DNA of 64,000 bases from the NCBI GenBank assembly GCA_958296115.1, contig OY282442.1, positions 2,524,943-2,588,942 of the forward strand. The letters are read 5' to 3'. The first letter of the stretch is position 1. Every line of letters starts with the position of its first letter. Origin of the DNA: an uncultured Dehalococcoidia bacterium (GTDB lineage: Bacteria; Chloroflexota; Dehalococcoidia; Lucifugimonadales; CAJWER01). The notes below the pieces were generated by a model. It worked only from the letters and a program-made list of their open reading frames with translations. It did no database searches and had not been told where the DNA came from. The translations under genes were made by a program, and so were the position numbers. Shown here piece after piece: positions 16,931 to 25,248 of the stretch.

Positions 16931-18151
16931 CTATTCGTATCTGAGCGCATCGATGGGATGCAGCCGCGCAGCCCTGAACGCCGGGTATATGCCGAAGAAA
17001 AGCCCGATAGAGACCGACACGCCAAGCACCAGCGCGATGACGTTGCCCGTAACTATCAGCCTGAACGCTTCCCCTCCGAGGTCAAGGTTGCTCATAACCC
17101 TCGATATCCCTATGCCAAGCAGCGCTCCCGCTATGCCCCCTCCAAGCGTCAACAGGATCGACTCCAAGACGAACTGGGACAGTATGTCCCGCCTCTTGGC
17201 CCCCATCGCCTTTCTTACGCCTATCTCGCGTATCCGCTCGGTTACCGAAACCAGCATCACGTTCATGATGCCGATGCCGCCCACCAGCAGTGAAATACCC
17301 GCGACAGACCCCATGAATATCGTGAACGCAGTCAATCCTTGGCTCACCGCTTCGATGATGGACTGCGGGCTGGTAATATTGTAATCGGGAGCGTCAATCA
17401 CCCGATGCCGCATCCGCAGCGCGGTATCAACATCCTGAATGGCGGCGTCCACCCCATTCACGTTCGAGACCTTGACGTATATCACGTCAACGATGATTTC
17501 CCCAACCCTGCTAGCCCCCTGGAGCCTGTAATACGCCGTGGTGATAGGAACGAACACATCCGAGTCCCGGCTGCCGAAGTCGGAGTCCCCGCGGCTCTCC
17601 AGAACGCCTATCACCGTGTGCTGACGGCCGTTTATCTTCACGCTCTGCCCCACGGGATCGCGGAACCCGAATAGCCGCTCCGCTACGGAAGAGCCGAGAA
17701 CCGCCACGTCCGATACGTTCCGCAGATGGCTCGCGTTCACCGACTCGCCCCACTTCACCTCATAGTTCCGCACCTCCAGAAATTCCGGGGTTATCCCATA
17801 GACCTGCGCCGAAGCGCTCTCCCGCCCGGCGACGACCGTGCCCGACGTCTCTACTTCCGGAGCAACCCTCGACACCAGCGGCGCCAGATCCGGATCCACC
17901 AGCGCGTAGGCGTCTCTCATGGTTAGCTCGGACTCGAACACCCCTGACGCGAAATCAGGCCGTATGAACAGCACGTCGGGCCCCAGCTCGTCGAACGAAG
18001 CCACTATCTGCGCCTGCGCTCCCCGTCCTATAGCCAGCATCACCACCACCGCCGCAACGCCTATCACGATGCCCAGCAGCGCCAACACCGTCCGCAGCTT
18101 GTTCGTCCCCAGCGCGGACATCGCCGTCCGCCCGACGTCTATCAGGTTCAT
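16931..18151 (-). CDS. MacB-like ABC transporter permease (FtsX family)
   Basis: 406 residues with the MacB/FtsX layout: TM1 near residues 18-45 (RTVLALLGIVIGVAAVVVML), a large extracytoplasmic MacB_PCD domain (45-270), then three C-terminal TM segments containing GIGIMNVMLVSVTERIREIG and VRKAMGAKRRDI. It works with the ATPase overlapping its start by 4 nt (ATGA) and the adaptor upstream. Type VII ABC mechanotransmission, with no transport through the membrane pore itself, is the family model. The substrate is unknown. Confidence 0.93.
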   Translation of the reverse strand: MNLIDVGRTAMSALGTNKLRTVLALLGIVIGVAAVVVMLAIGRGAQAQIVASFDELGPDVLFIRPDFASGVFESELTMRDAYALVDPDLAPLVSRVAPEVETSGTVVAGRESASAQVYGITPEFLEVRNYEVKWGESVNASHLRNVSDVAVLGSSVAERLFGFRDPVGQSVKINGRQHTVIGVLESRGDSDFGSRDSDVFVPITTAYYRLQGASRVGEIIVDVIYVKVSNVNGVDAAIQDVDTALRMRHRVIDAPDYNITSPQSIIEAVSQGLTAFTIFMGSVAGISLLVGGIGIMNVMLVSVTERIREIGVRKAMGAKRRDILSQFVLESILLTLGGGIAGALLGIGISRVMSNLDLGGEAFRLIVTGNVIALVLGVSVSIGLFFGIYPAFRAARLHPIDALRYE

Positions 18152-18849
18152 CCTCTGACCTCCTCGGCGCTGATCGGCATCAACAGCTCGTCGCTGACAG
18201 CCAAGCCGTCATGCATCGTGATGATGCGCCGCGTGTTGTCCGCAACCTCCCGGTCGTGCGTTACGATGACCACCGTCATCCCGTCCTCGGAATTGAGCCG
18301 ACGAAGCGTCTCGATTATCTCTTCGCTCGACCGGCTGTCCAGGTTCCCCGTCGGCTCGTCCGCCAGCAGAACCGACGGCTCCTTTGCCAGCGCCCGCGCT
18401 ATCCCCACGCGCTGCTGCTGCCCTCCCGACAGCTCCGCCGGGCGGTGCTTGACGCGCTCCCCAAGCCCGACCCGTTCCAGCGCCTCCAGCGCCCTGCGCT
18501 TGCGGTTCTTCCCGTTGCCGTACAGCATCGGCAGCTCCACGTTCTGAAGAGCCGTCAGCCGCGCCAGCAGACTGTACGTCTGGAACACGAACCCCACCTT
18601 GCGGTTCCGGATGTCCGCAAGCCCGTTGTCGCTCAGCTTTCCCACGTCCTGACCCTCGAACCGGTACGTCCCGGCCGTAGGCACGTCCAGGCACCCCAGG
18701 ATGTTCATCAGCGTGGACTTCCCAGAGCCAGACGGCCCCATCACCGAAACGAGCTCGCCCCGCTCTATCCCCACGCTGACGCCGTTCAGCGCCGCCACGT
18801 CAACCTCGCCCATCCGGTATATCTTCGTAACGTCTTCTATCTCTATCAT
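18148..18849 (-). CDS. MacB/LolD-like ABC transporter ATPase
   Basis: 233 residues. Walker A GPSGSGKST, the Q-loop in VGFVFQTYSLL, signature LSGGQQQRVGIARAL, Walker B VLLADEPTGNLD and the H-loop VTHD are all intact. It energises the permease encoded next to it. The GGGAGAG ribosome-binding site precedes the ATG. It belongs to the response regulator-to-LRR operon. Confidence 0.96.
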   Translation of the reverse strand: MIEIEDVTKIYRMGEVDVAALNGVSVGIERGELVSVMGPSGSGKSTLMNILGCLDVPTAGTYRFEGQDVGKLSDNGLADIRNRKVGFVFQTYSLLARLTALQNVELPMLYGNGKNRKRRALEALERVGLGERVKHRPAELSGGQQQRVGIARALAKEPSVLLADEPTGNLDSRSSEEIIETLRRLNSEDGMTVVIVTHDREVADNTRRIITMHDGLAVSDELLMPISAEEVRG

Positions 18850-18906
18850 CGGTTCGTCTCTCCCGTCCCGTGTATCCGCTTCCGCGAACGAAGGCCGACT
18901 GTCTCC

Positions 18907-21768
18907 CTAGTCAAACGCTCTCCCCGCTCTCCCAAATCCAAATTGACGCCCCTGATCCACCGGGCGCGTCTCCAGCACCACCGTCTCGCCCTCCTTCACC
19001 CCGGACTCCACCACCGCCCAGAAATCGTCAGTGTTTCCAATCTCTATCCGCCTGTCCTCCAGTACCCCGTCCGTCATCACCTTCACCGACGGCTGTTCGA
19101 ATGTGCCGAACAGCGCGTCTATGGGAACGAGCAGCACGCCGTACTCCTCCTCGATGACCACTTCCGCAAGCGCAGTCAACCCCTCTGGAAGCTCCGTCCC
19201 AAGCGGCTGCTCCGCCTGTATCGTTATCGGATAGAGCACCGCGCTGGTCTGCGGGCTGAAAGGGTCGAACCGCCCCCCAGCCTGGGCCGTCGTCTGAGCC
19301 CCAATCTCCGAAACAGTCCCACTCAGCCTCTGCCCCGGCAGCGCGTCCAGGGTAATCGCCGACTCCGAGCCCTCCCGCAGGAACAGCACGTCCACCTCGT
19401 TGACAGTGCCCTCGACCTCGACCGTCGTCGGATCCACCATCTCTATGGCCGACACGCCAAGATTCACGTTATCCCCCTCTTCCACCTTCACCCCGGTAAC
19501 GATGCCGTCCCACGGAGCCGTTATCACCGACTTCTCCAACTTCTCGTGCAGAGCGTCGAGCGAGGACTTGGCAGCCGCCACGTCTGCCTCTTTCTGTGAT
19601 ACGTCCAGCGGGTCCGCCCCAGCTTGTATCTCGGCCAGGTTCTCCTCCATGTCCGCGACGTTCGCGGCGGCCAGCGCAACGCTCTTCCGGCTCGCACCCA
19701 CGTCCAGCGCGCTCGCCCCAGCCTTCAAGTCCGCCAGCTTCTCCTCCAGGTCCGCAACGTTCGCAGCCGCCAGCGCAACGCTGCCGCGGCTCGCCGCCGT
19801 GTCCACGGGGCTCGGGCCCGCCCTCAGCTTGTCCAGGTCCGCCTCTGCGGTCGACAGGGTCGCCCGCGCGAGGTCCACCCGCGCCCGCGCCGCGCTCAGG
19901 CCAACCCCATCCTCGCCAGACATCAGGTCCGCCAGGTCCGCCTTGGCCTCGTCCAAGCCCACCTCCGCCAACGCAGCCTGCGCCCGCGCCGCCGCAATCT
20001 CGTTCGCGTCAGCCTTGGGCCGCAGATTCGCCAGATCCAGCTCCGCAGTCGCCAGAGCCGCCTCCATCACCGCAACGCGCCGCCGCTTCTCCTCGACGTC
20101 CAGGGCGGGCGGATCCAGCAGGTCCGCCAGCGCGCTCTCCGCGTCACGCAGCGCAAACGTCGCCTGCTGAACGCGATTCTGGGCCGCCTCCACCGCAAGC
20201 GCCTCCGGCTCCTCCAGATCCGCTATCGCCTTCTCCGCGGCGGCTGCCGCATCCTCGCTCCGCTTGATAACCCCGTCCGCCAGCGATAGCGCCTTCTCCG
20301 CCTGGAGACCCTTCGTCGCAAGGCTCTCCCTAGCCGCCGTGAGAGAATCCCACGCATTCTTCATCTCGCGCGTGATGCACGGCGTCTCGGGCGTATCGTC
20401 CTCCTCCTCCTCGCACGTTGCCCGCACAGCGCCAGGATAGAAGTTCAGCCAGTTATAGACCGTCCCCTCGTTCCAACGCGTCGAAGGGTCGTCGCTCCCG
20501 CCCTGCCCCGCGAAGAGCTGCCCGCTGTTCGCTCGCTCCAATACGGAGAACAACGCCTCGAGGTCAGCCCCCCAATCGGCCAGAATAGCCGAGGGCTCCT
20601 TCTCCAGCTCGTCCCCAACAGGCGCCGCGCCCAGCCACGCCGTGAACACGTCCGCGTACGCCTTCGCCGCGTCGCCCTCCGCCTTCCGCGCATCCTTCAG
20701 CTTGTCGTCCCATTCCGTACCCGTAAGCGTCCGGCCCACCTCCGCCTCGTTCAGGGCGGCCTTCGCCAGCTCCAGGTTAGTCCTCGCCTTGGCGAGCGCG
20801 TCCGAGTCCGCCGCCGTCAGATCATCCATTGCCTTCTGCGCTTCGTCCAGCTTCTGCTTCGCGCCCGTTACGGCAGCCTCCGCCGACGCAATCACGTCGT
20901 CCGATGGGTTCACCAGCTTGTCCAGGGCCTCCCGCGCGTTGTGAAGGTTGCGCTTGGCGGCCGTTACCGCGTTCTCGGCGTTCGCGACCGCCGACGCAGG
21001 CGGTTCGAGCAGGTCGGCGAGGTTATCCCGCGCCTCTTTCAGCGCGGTCTCCGCCGCCGCAACCGCCTTCTGAGCGTCCGGAATGAGCTTCGCCAGGGCA
21101 TCCTCCGCGTCCCCCAAAGCGACCCGCGCGTCCGCAACGTCCAACGCCGCCTTGGCCAACGCCTGCCCGTCCGTAGCCAGCAAGTCCGACAGGGCATCCT
21201 CCGCGTCCCTCAAAGCTATCCGCGCGCTCGCAAGCTCAGAGCTCGCCTTGGCCAGCGCCTGTTCGTCCGTCGCCAGCAGATCCGCCAGGTCGTCCTCCGC
21301 CTTCTTAAGGGCAACCCTCGCATCCGCCAGCTTCTTGTCCGCCTCCGCCAAGTTAACATCCGTGTACGGGTTGCGAGCGTCCTTGAGGGCCTTCTCCGAG
21401 TCACGCAACGCCCCCTCGGCCTGCACCACCTTCCGCTCGAGGTCCGCCATCGTCTCGCTGTCCAGCCGCGCGAGCGTCGACCCGGCACGCACCCTCTGAC
21501 CCTCCTCGACCGACACCTCGGCGACCGTGCCGTCCGCCCCGAAGCTGAGGCTGTCCCGGTTCTTATAGACCAAGCTGCCGTTCACCGACACCGAGTTGAC
21601 CAGGTCGCCGCGCTGCACGGCAACCAGCCGCTGATCCTCCTCCAAGACCACCGCATCCTCGGCTGTGAGCCGCGTATATCCCACGTAGCCGCCTACGGCT
21701 ACAACGACTACCACCGCCAGCAGGACGAAGACCTGCCAAGCCTTTATGCCCCTCAGCGCTTCAAGCAT
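18907..21768 (-). CDS. Giant HlyD/MacA-type membrane-fusion adaptor (953 aa)
   Basis: The N-terminal TM helix (residues 10-32) is followed by a first lipoyl/barrel half (GTVAEVSVEEGQRVRAGSTLARLD), then about 690 residues of repeated alpha-helical coiled coil rich in A-D-A-L-L units (ADLL, EALAKA, DAEDAL). A second lipoyl half (TAPWDGIVTGVKVEEGDNVN) and beta-barrel/MP domains end at 953. Normal MacA adaptors are about 370-400 aa, so the hairpin is hugely expanded. Residues about 350-480 interrupt the coil with a non-repeated block including a Cys pair (TCEEEEDD...PCITR). It overlaps the histidine kinase by 8 nt. Confidence 0.9.
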   Translation of the reverse strand: MLEALRGIKAWQVFVLLAVVVVVAVGGYVGYTRLTAEDAVVLEEDQRLVAVQRGDLVNSVSVNGSLVYKNRDSLSFGADGTVAEVSVEEGQRVRAGSTLARLDSETMADLERKVVQAEGALRDSEKALKDARNPYTDVNLAEADKKLADARVALKKAEDDLADLLATDEQALAKASSELASARIALRDAEDALSDLLATDGQALAKAALDVADARVALGDAEDALAKLIPDAQKAVAAAETALKEARDNLADLLEPPASAVANAENAVTAAKRNLHNAREALDKLVNPSDDVIASAEAAVTGAKQKLDEAQKAMDDLTAADSDALAKARTNLELAKAALNEAEVGRTLTGTEWDDKLKDARKAEGDAAKAYADVFTAWLGAAPVGDELEKEPSAILADWGADLEALFSVLERANSGQLFAGQGGSDDPSTRWNEGTVYNWLNFYPGAVRATCEEEEDDTPETPCITREMKNAWDSLTAARESLATKGLQAEKALSLADGVIKRSEDAAAAAEKAIADLEEPEALAVEAAQNRVQQATFALRDAESALADLLDPPALDVEEKRRRVAVMEAALATAELDLANLRPKADANEIAAARAQAALAEVGLDEAKADLADLMSGEDGVGLSAARARVDLARATLSTAEADLDKLRAGPSPVDTAASRGSVALAAANVADLEEKLADLKAGASALDVGASRKSVALAAANVADMEENLAEIQAGADPLDVSQKEADVAAAKSSLDALHEKLEKSVITAPWDGIVTGVKVEEGDNVNLGVSAIEMVDPTTVEVEGTVNEVDVLFLREGSESAITLDALPGQRLSGTVSEIGAQTTAQAGGRFDPFSPQTSAVLYPITIQAEQPLGTELPEGLTALAEVVIEEEYGVLLVPIDALFGTFEQPSVKVMTDGVLEDRRIEIGNTDDFWAVVESGVKEGETVVLETRPVDQGRQFGFGRAGRAFD

Positions 21769-23227
21769 CTTTGCTCTCCTTCAACTTGCTATCTGACGCG
21801 CGCGGAAGCGTGATGACGAACCGCGAGCCGCTCCCGACTTCGCTATCTACTCCAATAGTACCACTCTGCGCCTCCACTAGCCTCTTCGCAATCGTCAAGC
21901 CCAGCCCCGCGCCCCCAGTAGCCCGGCTGCGCGAGGGGTCCACCCGGTGCAGACGCTCGAACACCAGCGGCAGCTCGTCCGCAGGTATCCCCGTTCCAGT
22001 ATCCTCTACCGCCGCGCTCACGAACTCGCGGCCCTGCGGCGGCTCCGCGTCGAAGCTGACGTGTACCCGCCCGCCCTCCGGAGTATGACGAATCGCGTTA
22101 TCCAGCAGGTTGCCAATTACCTGCTGCGCGCGCCTCCGGTCCATCACCGCCAGCGGCAGCCCGACAGCATCCTCGATGCTCAGCGTCACTCCTCCAGCAT
22201 CCGCCCGCGCCCGAAACGCCTCCACCGACCGCCGAGCCGCTTCCACCAGAGAATCAGGCCGAGCGTCGAGGCGCAGGTCCCCCGCCTCCGCCTCCGCCAG
22301 CAGTCCCAGGTCGTCCACCAAGTGCGACAGGTGCATCGCCTGCTCGTGAAGCATGTCCAGCGACCCGTCCCCCCTGTCCATCAGCCCGTCGCGCATCGCC
22401 TCAACCGCGCCCTGGATGTTCGACAGCGGCGACCTCAGCTCGTGAGCCACGTCCGCCACCAGGTCGCGCCGCTGCGTCTCAGCCCGCTCCAGGCCCTCTG
22501 CCATCGAGTTGAACGTCCGCGCAAGCTGCCCAACCTCGTCCTGCCGCTCCGACTCGACTCGCTGCCCAAGATCGCCCCCGCCGAGCCGGCGCGCCGCCCG
22601 CGTGAGCGAGCGCACCGGCGCAAGCGCCCCGCTCGACGTCATCGTAACCAGCAGCGCGCCGCCCGCGCCGGCGGCCAAGCCAGCCCACAGCAGCGACCGA
22701 TTGACCGCCTGCGACAGACGCGAGAGCGGCGGCTCCACCAACGACTCCGGCAGATCCCCCGACGACACCGCCAGCTGCCCTATCGCCGTCTTCTCGTCCT
22801 TCGCATTGTCCTTCGCAGCCATCCCAAGCGGCGCCAGCTTCACTCCGCTCTCGTCGTAGTACAGCGCAACGCCGCCCCGCCATTCGAACCCGGGCGCCTT
22901 CCCCCAGCCCATGACGCCCGCGTCCCTCTGCGAATCTCCCACGACGCGGCCGCCCTTGTCCTTCAAGATGAGCCGCTTGCCCGACACAGGGCCCAGCCGC
23001 TCCAGGAACGGCTGAACCGAGTCCCAGCTCTTGGCCTGCGCGTAGTACTCTACCAACGCCAGCTTCAGCCGCTCCTCCTGCGCCTGGGCCGACGCCGAGC
23101 GAATCCGCTCCACCTCCCTGTCCGCCGCGTACCCCACGTACAGCCCCACGCAGCTGAGCGCCAGCGCCAGCGCCGACACGAAGCCCGCTATCAACCGAAA
23201 CTGGAGACTCGACAGCGCCCTACGCAT
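21761..23227 (-). CDS. Sensor histidine kinase (HAMP, HisKA, HATPase)
   Basis: 488 residues. There are two TM helices (about 11-34 and 178-200) around an extracytoplasmic sensor of about 140 residues, then HAMP (about 200-255), the H-box VADVAHELRSPLSN with phospho-acceptor H262, the N-box QVIGNLLDNAIRHTPEGG, G1 DTGTGIP and G2 GAGLGLTIAKRL. It overlaps its response regulator upstream and the adaptor downstream by 8 nt each, so it senses an envelope signal and controls this exporter operon. The signal is unknown. Confidence 0.95.
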   Translation of the reverse strand: MRRALSSLQFRLIAGFVSALALALSCVGLYVGYAADREVERIRSASAQAQEERLKLALVEYYAQAKSWDSVQPFLERLGPVSGKRLILKDKGGRVVGDSQRDAGVMGWGKAPGFEWRGGVALYYDESGVKLAPLGMAAKDNAKDEKTAIGQLAVSSGDLPESLVEPPLSRLSQAVNRSLLWAGLAAGAGGALLVTMTSSGALAPVRSLTRAARRLGGGDLGQRVESERQDEVGQLARTFNSMAEGLERAETQRRDLVADVAHELRSPLSNIQGAVEAMRDGLMDRGDGSLDMLHEQAMHLSHLVDDLGLLAEAEAGDLRLDARPDSLVEAARRSVEAFRARADAGGVTLSIEDAVGLPLAVMDRRRAQQVIGNLLDNAIRHTPEGGRVHVSFDAEPPQGREFVSAAVEDTGTGIPADELPLVFERLHRVDPSRSRATGGAGLGLTIAKRLVEAQSGTIGVDSEVGSGSRFVITLPRASDSKLKESKDA

Positions 23228-23909
23228 CCCCGAACCTGTACCCTATCCCGTACACCGTGTGAACGTACTTGCGCTTCTCCACGCTCGCGCCGCGGATCTT
23301 CCGCCTGAAATTGGACACGTGGGCGTCGACCGTCCGGTCGAACCCGTCGAAATCGTAGCCGAATACGCGGGCTATGATCTGGTCGCGCGTGAAGACCTGA
23401 CCAGGCGCGCGGATGAACATCTCCAGCAGCCGAAACTCCGTCGGTGTCAGCGTAACCGGACTCTCCCCTACCATCACCTCCCGCCGCTTCACGTCCACCC
23501 TGATCTCGCCGTACTCCATCCTCGTCGGCCCCTCATCCGGCTCCCGCCTGGCGCGCCGAAGCACGGCGCGCACCCTGGCCGCCAGCTCCCTGGGACTGAA
23601 CGGCTTGGTTACGTAGTCGTCCGCCCCCAAGTCCAACCCCCTCAGCCGGTCCGCCTCGTCCACCCGCGCGGTGAGCATCACGATGGGAACGCTCGACTCC
23701 TCTCGCAGAGCCCGCGTAACCTCCAGCCCGTCCAGCCGAGGCAGCATCACGTCGAGCGCCACCAGGTCCGGCCGAACCTCTCTCGCAAGCCGCAGCCCCG
23801 TAACGCCGTCCTGCGCGTGGATCACCTTGTGCCCATCGCGCTTCAGGTACAAGCCCGCCAGCTTCGCCGTGTTGACGTCATCCTCTACTATCAGAACCGT
23901 GCTTGCCAC
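23220..23909 (-). CDS. OmpR/PhoB-family response regulator
   Basis: 229 residues. The receiver domain has acidic pocket EDD (residues 9-11), phospho-acceptor D53 (LVALDVMLP) and the Lys of TKPFS. The winged-helix output domain spans residues 130-226 (LTPTEFRLLEMF, VDAHVSNFRRKIR). The start is GTG. It is the first gene of the seven-gene exporter operon and probably autoregulates through the AT-rich sequence upstream. Confidence 0.95.
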   Translation of the reverse strand: MASTVLIVEDDVNTAKLAGLYLKRDGHKVIHAQDGVTGLRLAREVRPDLVALDVMLPRLDGLEVTRALREESSVPIVMLTARVDEADRLRGLDLGADDYVTKPFSPRELAARVRAVLRRARREPDEGPTRMEYGEIRVDVKRREVMVGESPVTLTPTEFRLLEMFIRAPGQVFTRDQIIARVFGYDFDGFDRTVDAHVSNFRRKIRGASVEKRKYVHTVYGIGYRFGDA

Positions 23910-23961
23910 TTCGCAGCCCCGCCTTCCCTCTCGTATCCCTCTATCTATGATAACGAAGAAA

Positions 23962-23978
23962 TCATAAAGAAGTTATGA
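23962..23978 (-). promoter_or_regulatory. AT-rich inverted repeat upstream of response regulator
   Basis: TCATAA, AGAAG, TTATGA forms a 6-5-6 inverted repeat about 53 nt upstream of the GTG start. A similar TGATAA lies nearer the gene. It is an AT-rich island in high-GC DNA, as expected of an OmpR-type binding site. Nothing else supports it. Confidence 0.35.
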
Positions 23979-24101
23979 AGAGCGAGGGAATAGGCAGTCC
24001 AAGGCAATCGCGTCTAAACGAATATAAGACATGAATTAGCATACAGGCCATCCTGAGTTCAGGAGGGGCGGGCCCTCACGCCTCATCCCCTCTCTAAGGA
24101 G

Positions 24102-24120
24102 CGCAGGCGTCCCGCCTGCA
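24102..24120. repeat. GCAGGCG/CGCCTGC palindrome
   Basis: GCAGGCG, TCC, CGCCTGC within the run GGAGCGCAGGCGTCCCGCC. Further copies, some with changed bases or one arm shortened, occur near 24897, 24975, 52287, 53105, 53247 and 53321. It starts the segment shared by both non-coding islands. Confidence 0.6.
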
Positions 24121-24164
24121 TCCCCAATCCCGAAAATTGCCCCCAAATTGCCCCAATCCACCCC

Positions 24165-24194
24165 TTGACACCGCGAGAACAGCCGTGCTAGTCT
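24165..24194 (+). promoter_or_regulatory. Promoter of structured RNA copy 1
   Basis: TTGACA (24165-24170), an 18-nt spacer and TAGTCT (24189-24194). The whole 49-nt stretch from the -35 is nearly identical in copy 2 at 52350. The -10 matches poorly (3 of 6), so the call rests on conservation and the perfect -35. Confidence 0.5.
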
Positions 24195-24199
24195 AGTAG

Positions 24200-24640
24200 A
24201 CGGCTCGAAGGGGCGTACCCCAAACGAGCATAGAGCCCACCTCTACCAAATATCAGGGTATTCATGCCGCGGCTGTTGTTGGGACGGGGCCCCCGCGGTA
24301 CGAGAAGGTCCCTCTATGTTCGGCGCCTCGCCAGGAGGACGTAGTGCCAAATACGTCTCCCCCGTTCCAGGTGCGGACTCTCGGACGACCGGGAGGACCG
24401 TAGCCAGCGCAGCCCGACGCCTTGGCGGGTGGAAGGAACAAGCGCGAAACGCAGGCGGTCCCGCAAGGGCCCGTCAGCCGTCCGAGAAAGTTAGAGGAGG
24501 GGCTGCACCCCCAGTGTCGGCGGGCGATCGACGTCGGCATCCTCGAAGCAAGTACCGGAGTCACTGCCTTGCAAGGCAAACTCATCTCCCGCGAGAGCGG
24601 GAGAACCAGGAGTAGACAGGACGCGGGTCGCAAGACCCGC
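24200..24640 (+). ncRNA. Candidate structured RNA, copy 1
   Basis: About 440 nt, homologous along its length to 52384-52822. Stems keep pairing while the sequence changes: TGCCGCGG/CCGCGGTA (24265-24272 with 24293-24300) corresponds to TACACGC/GCGTGTA in copy 2, and hairpin CTCCCGC-GAGA-GCGGGAG (24586-24603) corresponds to CCCCCGT-GTGA-GCGGGGG, both GNRA loops. Other shared hairpins are GACGTA/TACGTC (24338-24357) and a last GCGGGTC-GCAA-GACCCGC (24623-24640). Frame-breaking indels between copies argue against a protein. I do not recognise RNase P, tmRNA, SRP or 6S motifs. Both ends are approximate. An OMEGA/HEARO-type RNA or intron relic is possible. Confidence 0.55.
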
Positions 24641-25047
24641 CAAGTACCCTCTCCCTCACGGGGGAAAGGGCCAGGGTGAGGGCGAACGCCCCGCCCTGCG
24701 TCCCCTCCCCCGAAGGGAAAGGGCAAGGATAAGGGCGATTCAGGCGGCTAGAACCCGCCAGAGCGCCAACAAAAGGAGCCGGCCGAGACGAAACGAACAT
24801 AGACGAAGGCGCCAACAAGGCCCCAGCCTTCATCACCCTCCCCTAACGGGGAGAGACCCAGGGTGAAGGCAATTCAGCGCGTCCCCCATCCCCGGAGCGC
24901 AGGCGCCCCGCCTGCATCCCTCCCCTGTCTTATCCCTCTCCCTACTCACCACTCTACACTCACCACTATCCCATAAGTCAGGCGTCCCGCCTGCCTCCCA
25001 ACCCTGAAAATCCTCCCAATCCCACAGATTCCGACAACTTCCGCCGC
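24641..25047. repeat. Island of short palindromic repeats
   Basis: At least three members of the CCCTCTCCC / GGGAGAGGG + AGGGTGAGGG family occur (near 24648, 24700 and 24835), with GCAGGCG/CGCCTGC palindromes near 24897 and 24975 and a CACTCTACACTCACCACTAT tract near 24950. A 50-nt segment at about 24774-24822 (GGAGCCGGCCGAGACGAAAC...) recurs at 52985-53031. No gene seen. Confidence 0.7.
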
Positions 25048-25248
25048 CTACATCCTCACGCTCTTCCCCCCGGATAGATAACCCTCCGGATCCTTCTGGA
25101 ACGCCCGGTTGCACCCCGGCGCGCAGAAATAGTACGCCGTTCCATCATGCTCCCACTTCCCGCCAGGCGGCTTCTCCATCTCCACGTCCATCCCGCACAC
25201 AGGGTCAACCGCCGTCGGCCCCCGCTTTCGAAACAGGCTTATCCTCAT
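25048..25248 (-). CDS. YHS-domain protein (metal-binding)
   Basis: 66 residues with the YHS signature [11 protein letters not shown] and [24 protein letters not shown] domains bind copper or other soft metals and often accompany copper ATPases. Its ATG overlaps the stop of the upstream copper ATPase gene (ATGA), so it is translationally coupled and probably a small copper donor or sensor for it. Confidence 0.9.
   Translation of the reverse strand: MRISLFRKRGPTAVDPVCGMDVEMEKPPGGKWEHDGTAYYFCAPGCNRAFQKDPEGYLSGGKSVRM

Noticed and set aside
24422-24679. Small proteins encoded in the structured RNA (also 52603-52797, sharing EASTGVTALQG)
   Set aside because: Indels between the copies put the shared peptide after unrelated frames, while stems covary; similarity is explained by the RNA.
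23910-25047. rnpB, ssrA, ffs or ssrS in the island
   Set aside because: The conserved cores of RNase P, tmRNA, SRP and 6S RNAs are not found by eye, and a two-copy locus is not expected for the first three; a covariance-model search would settle it.
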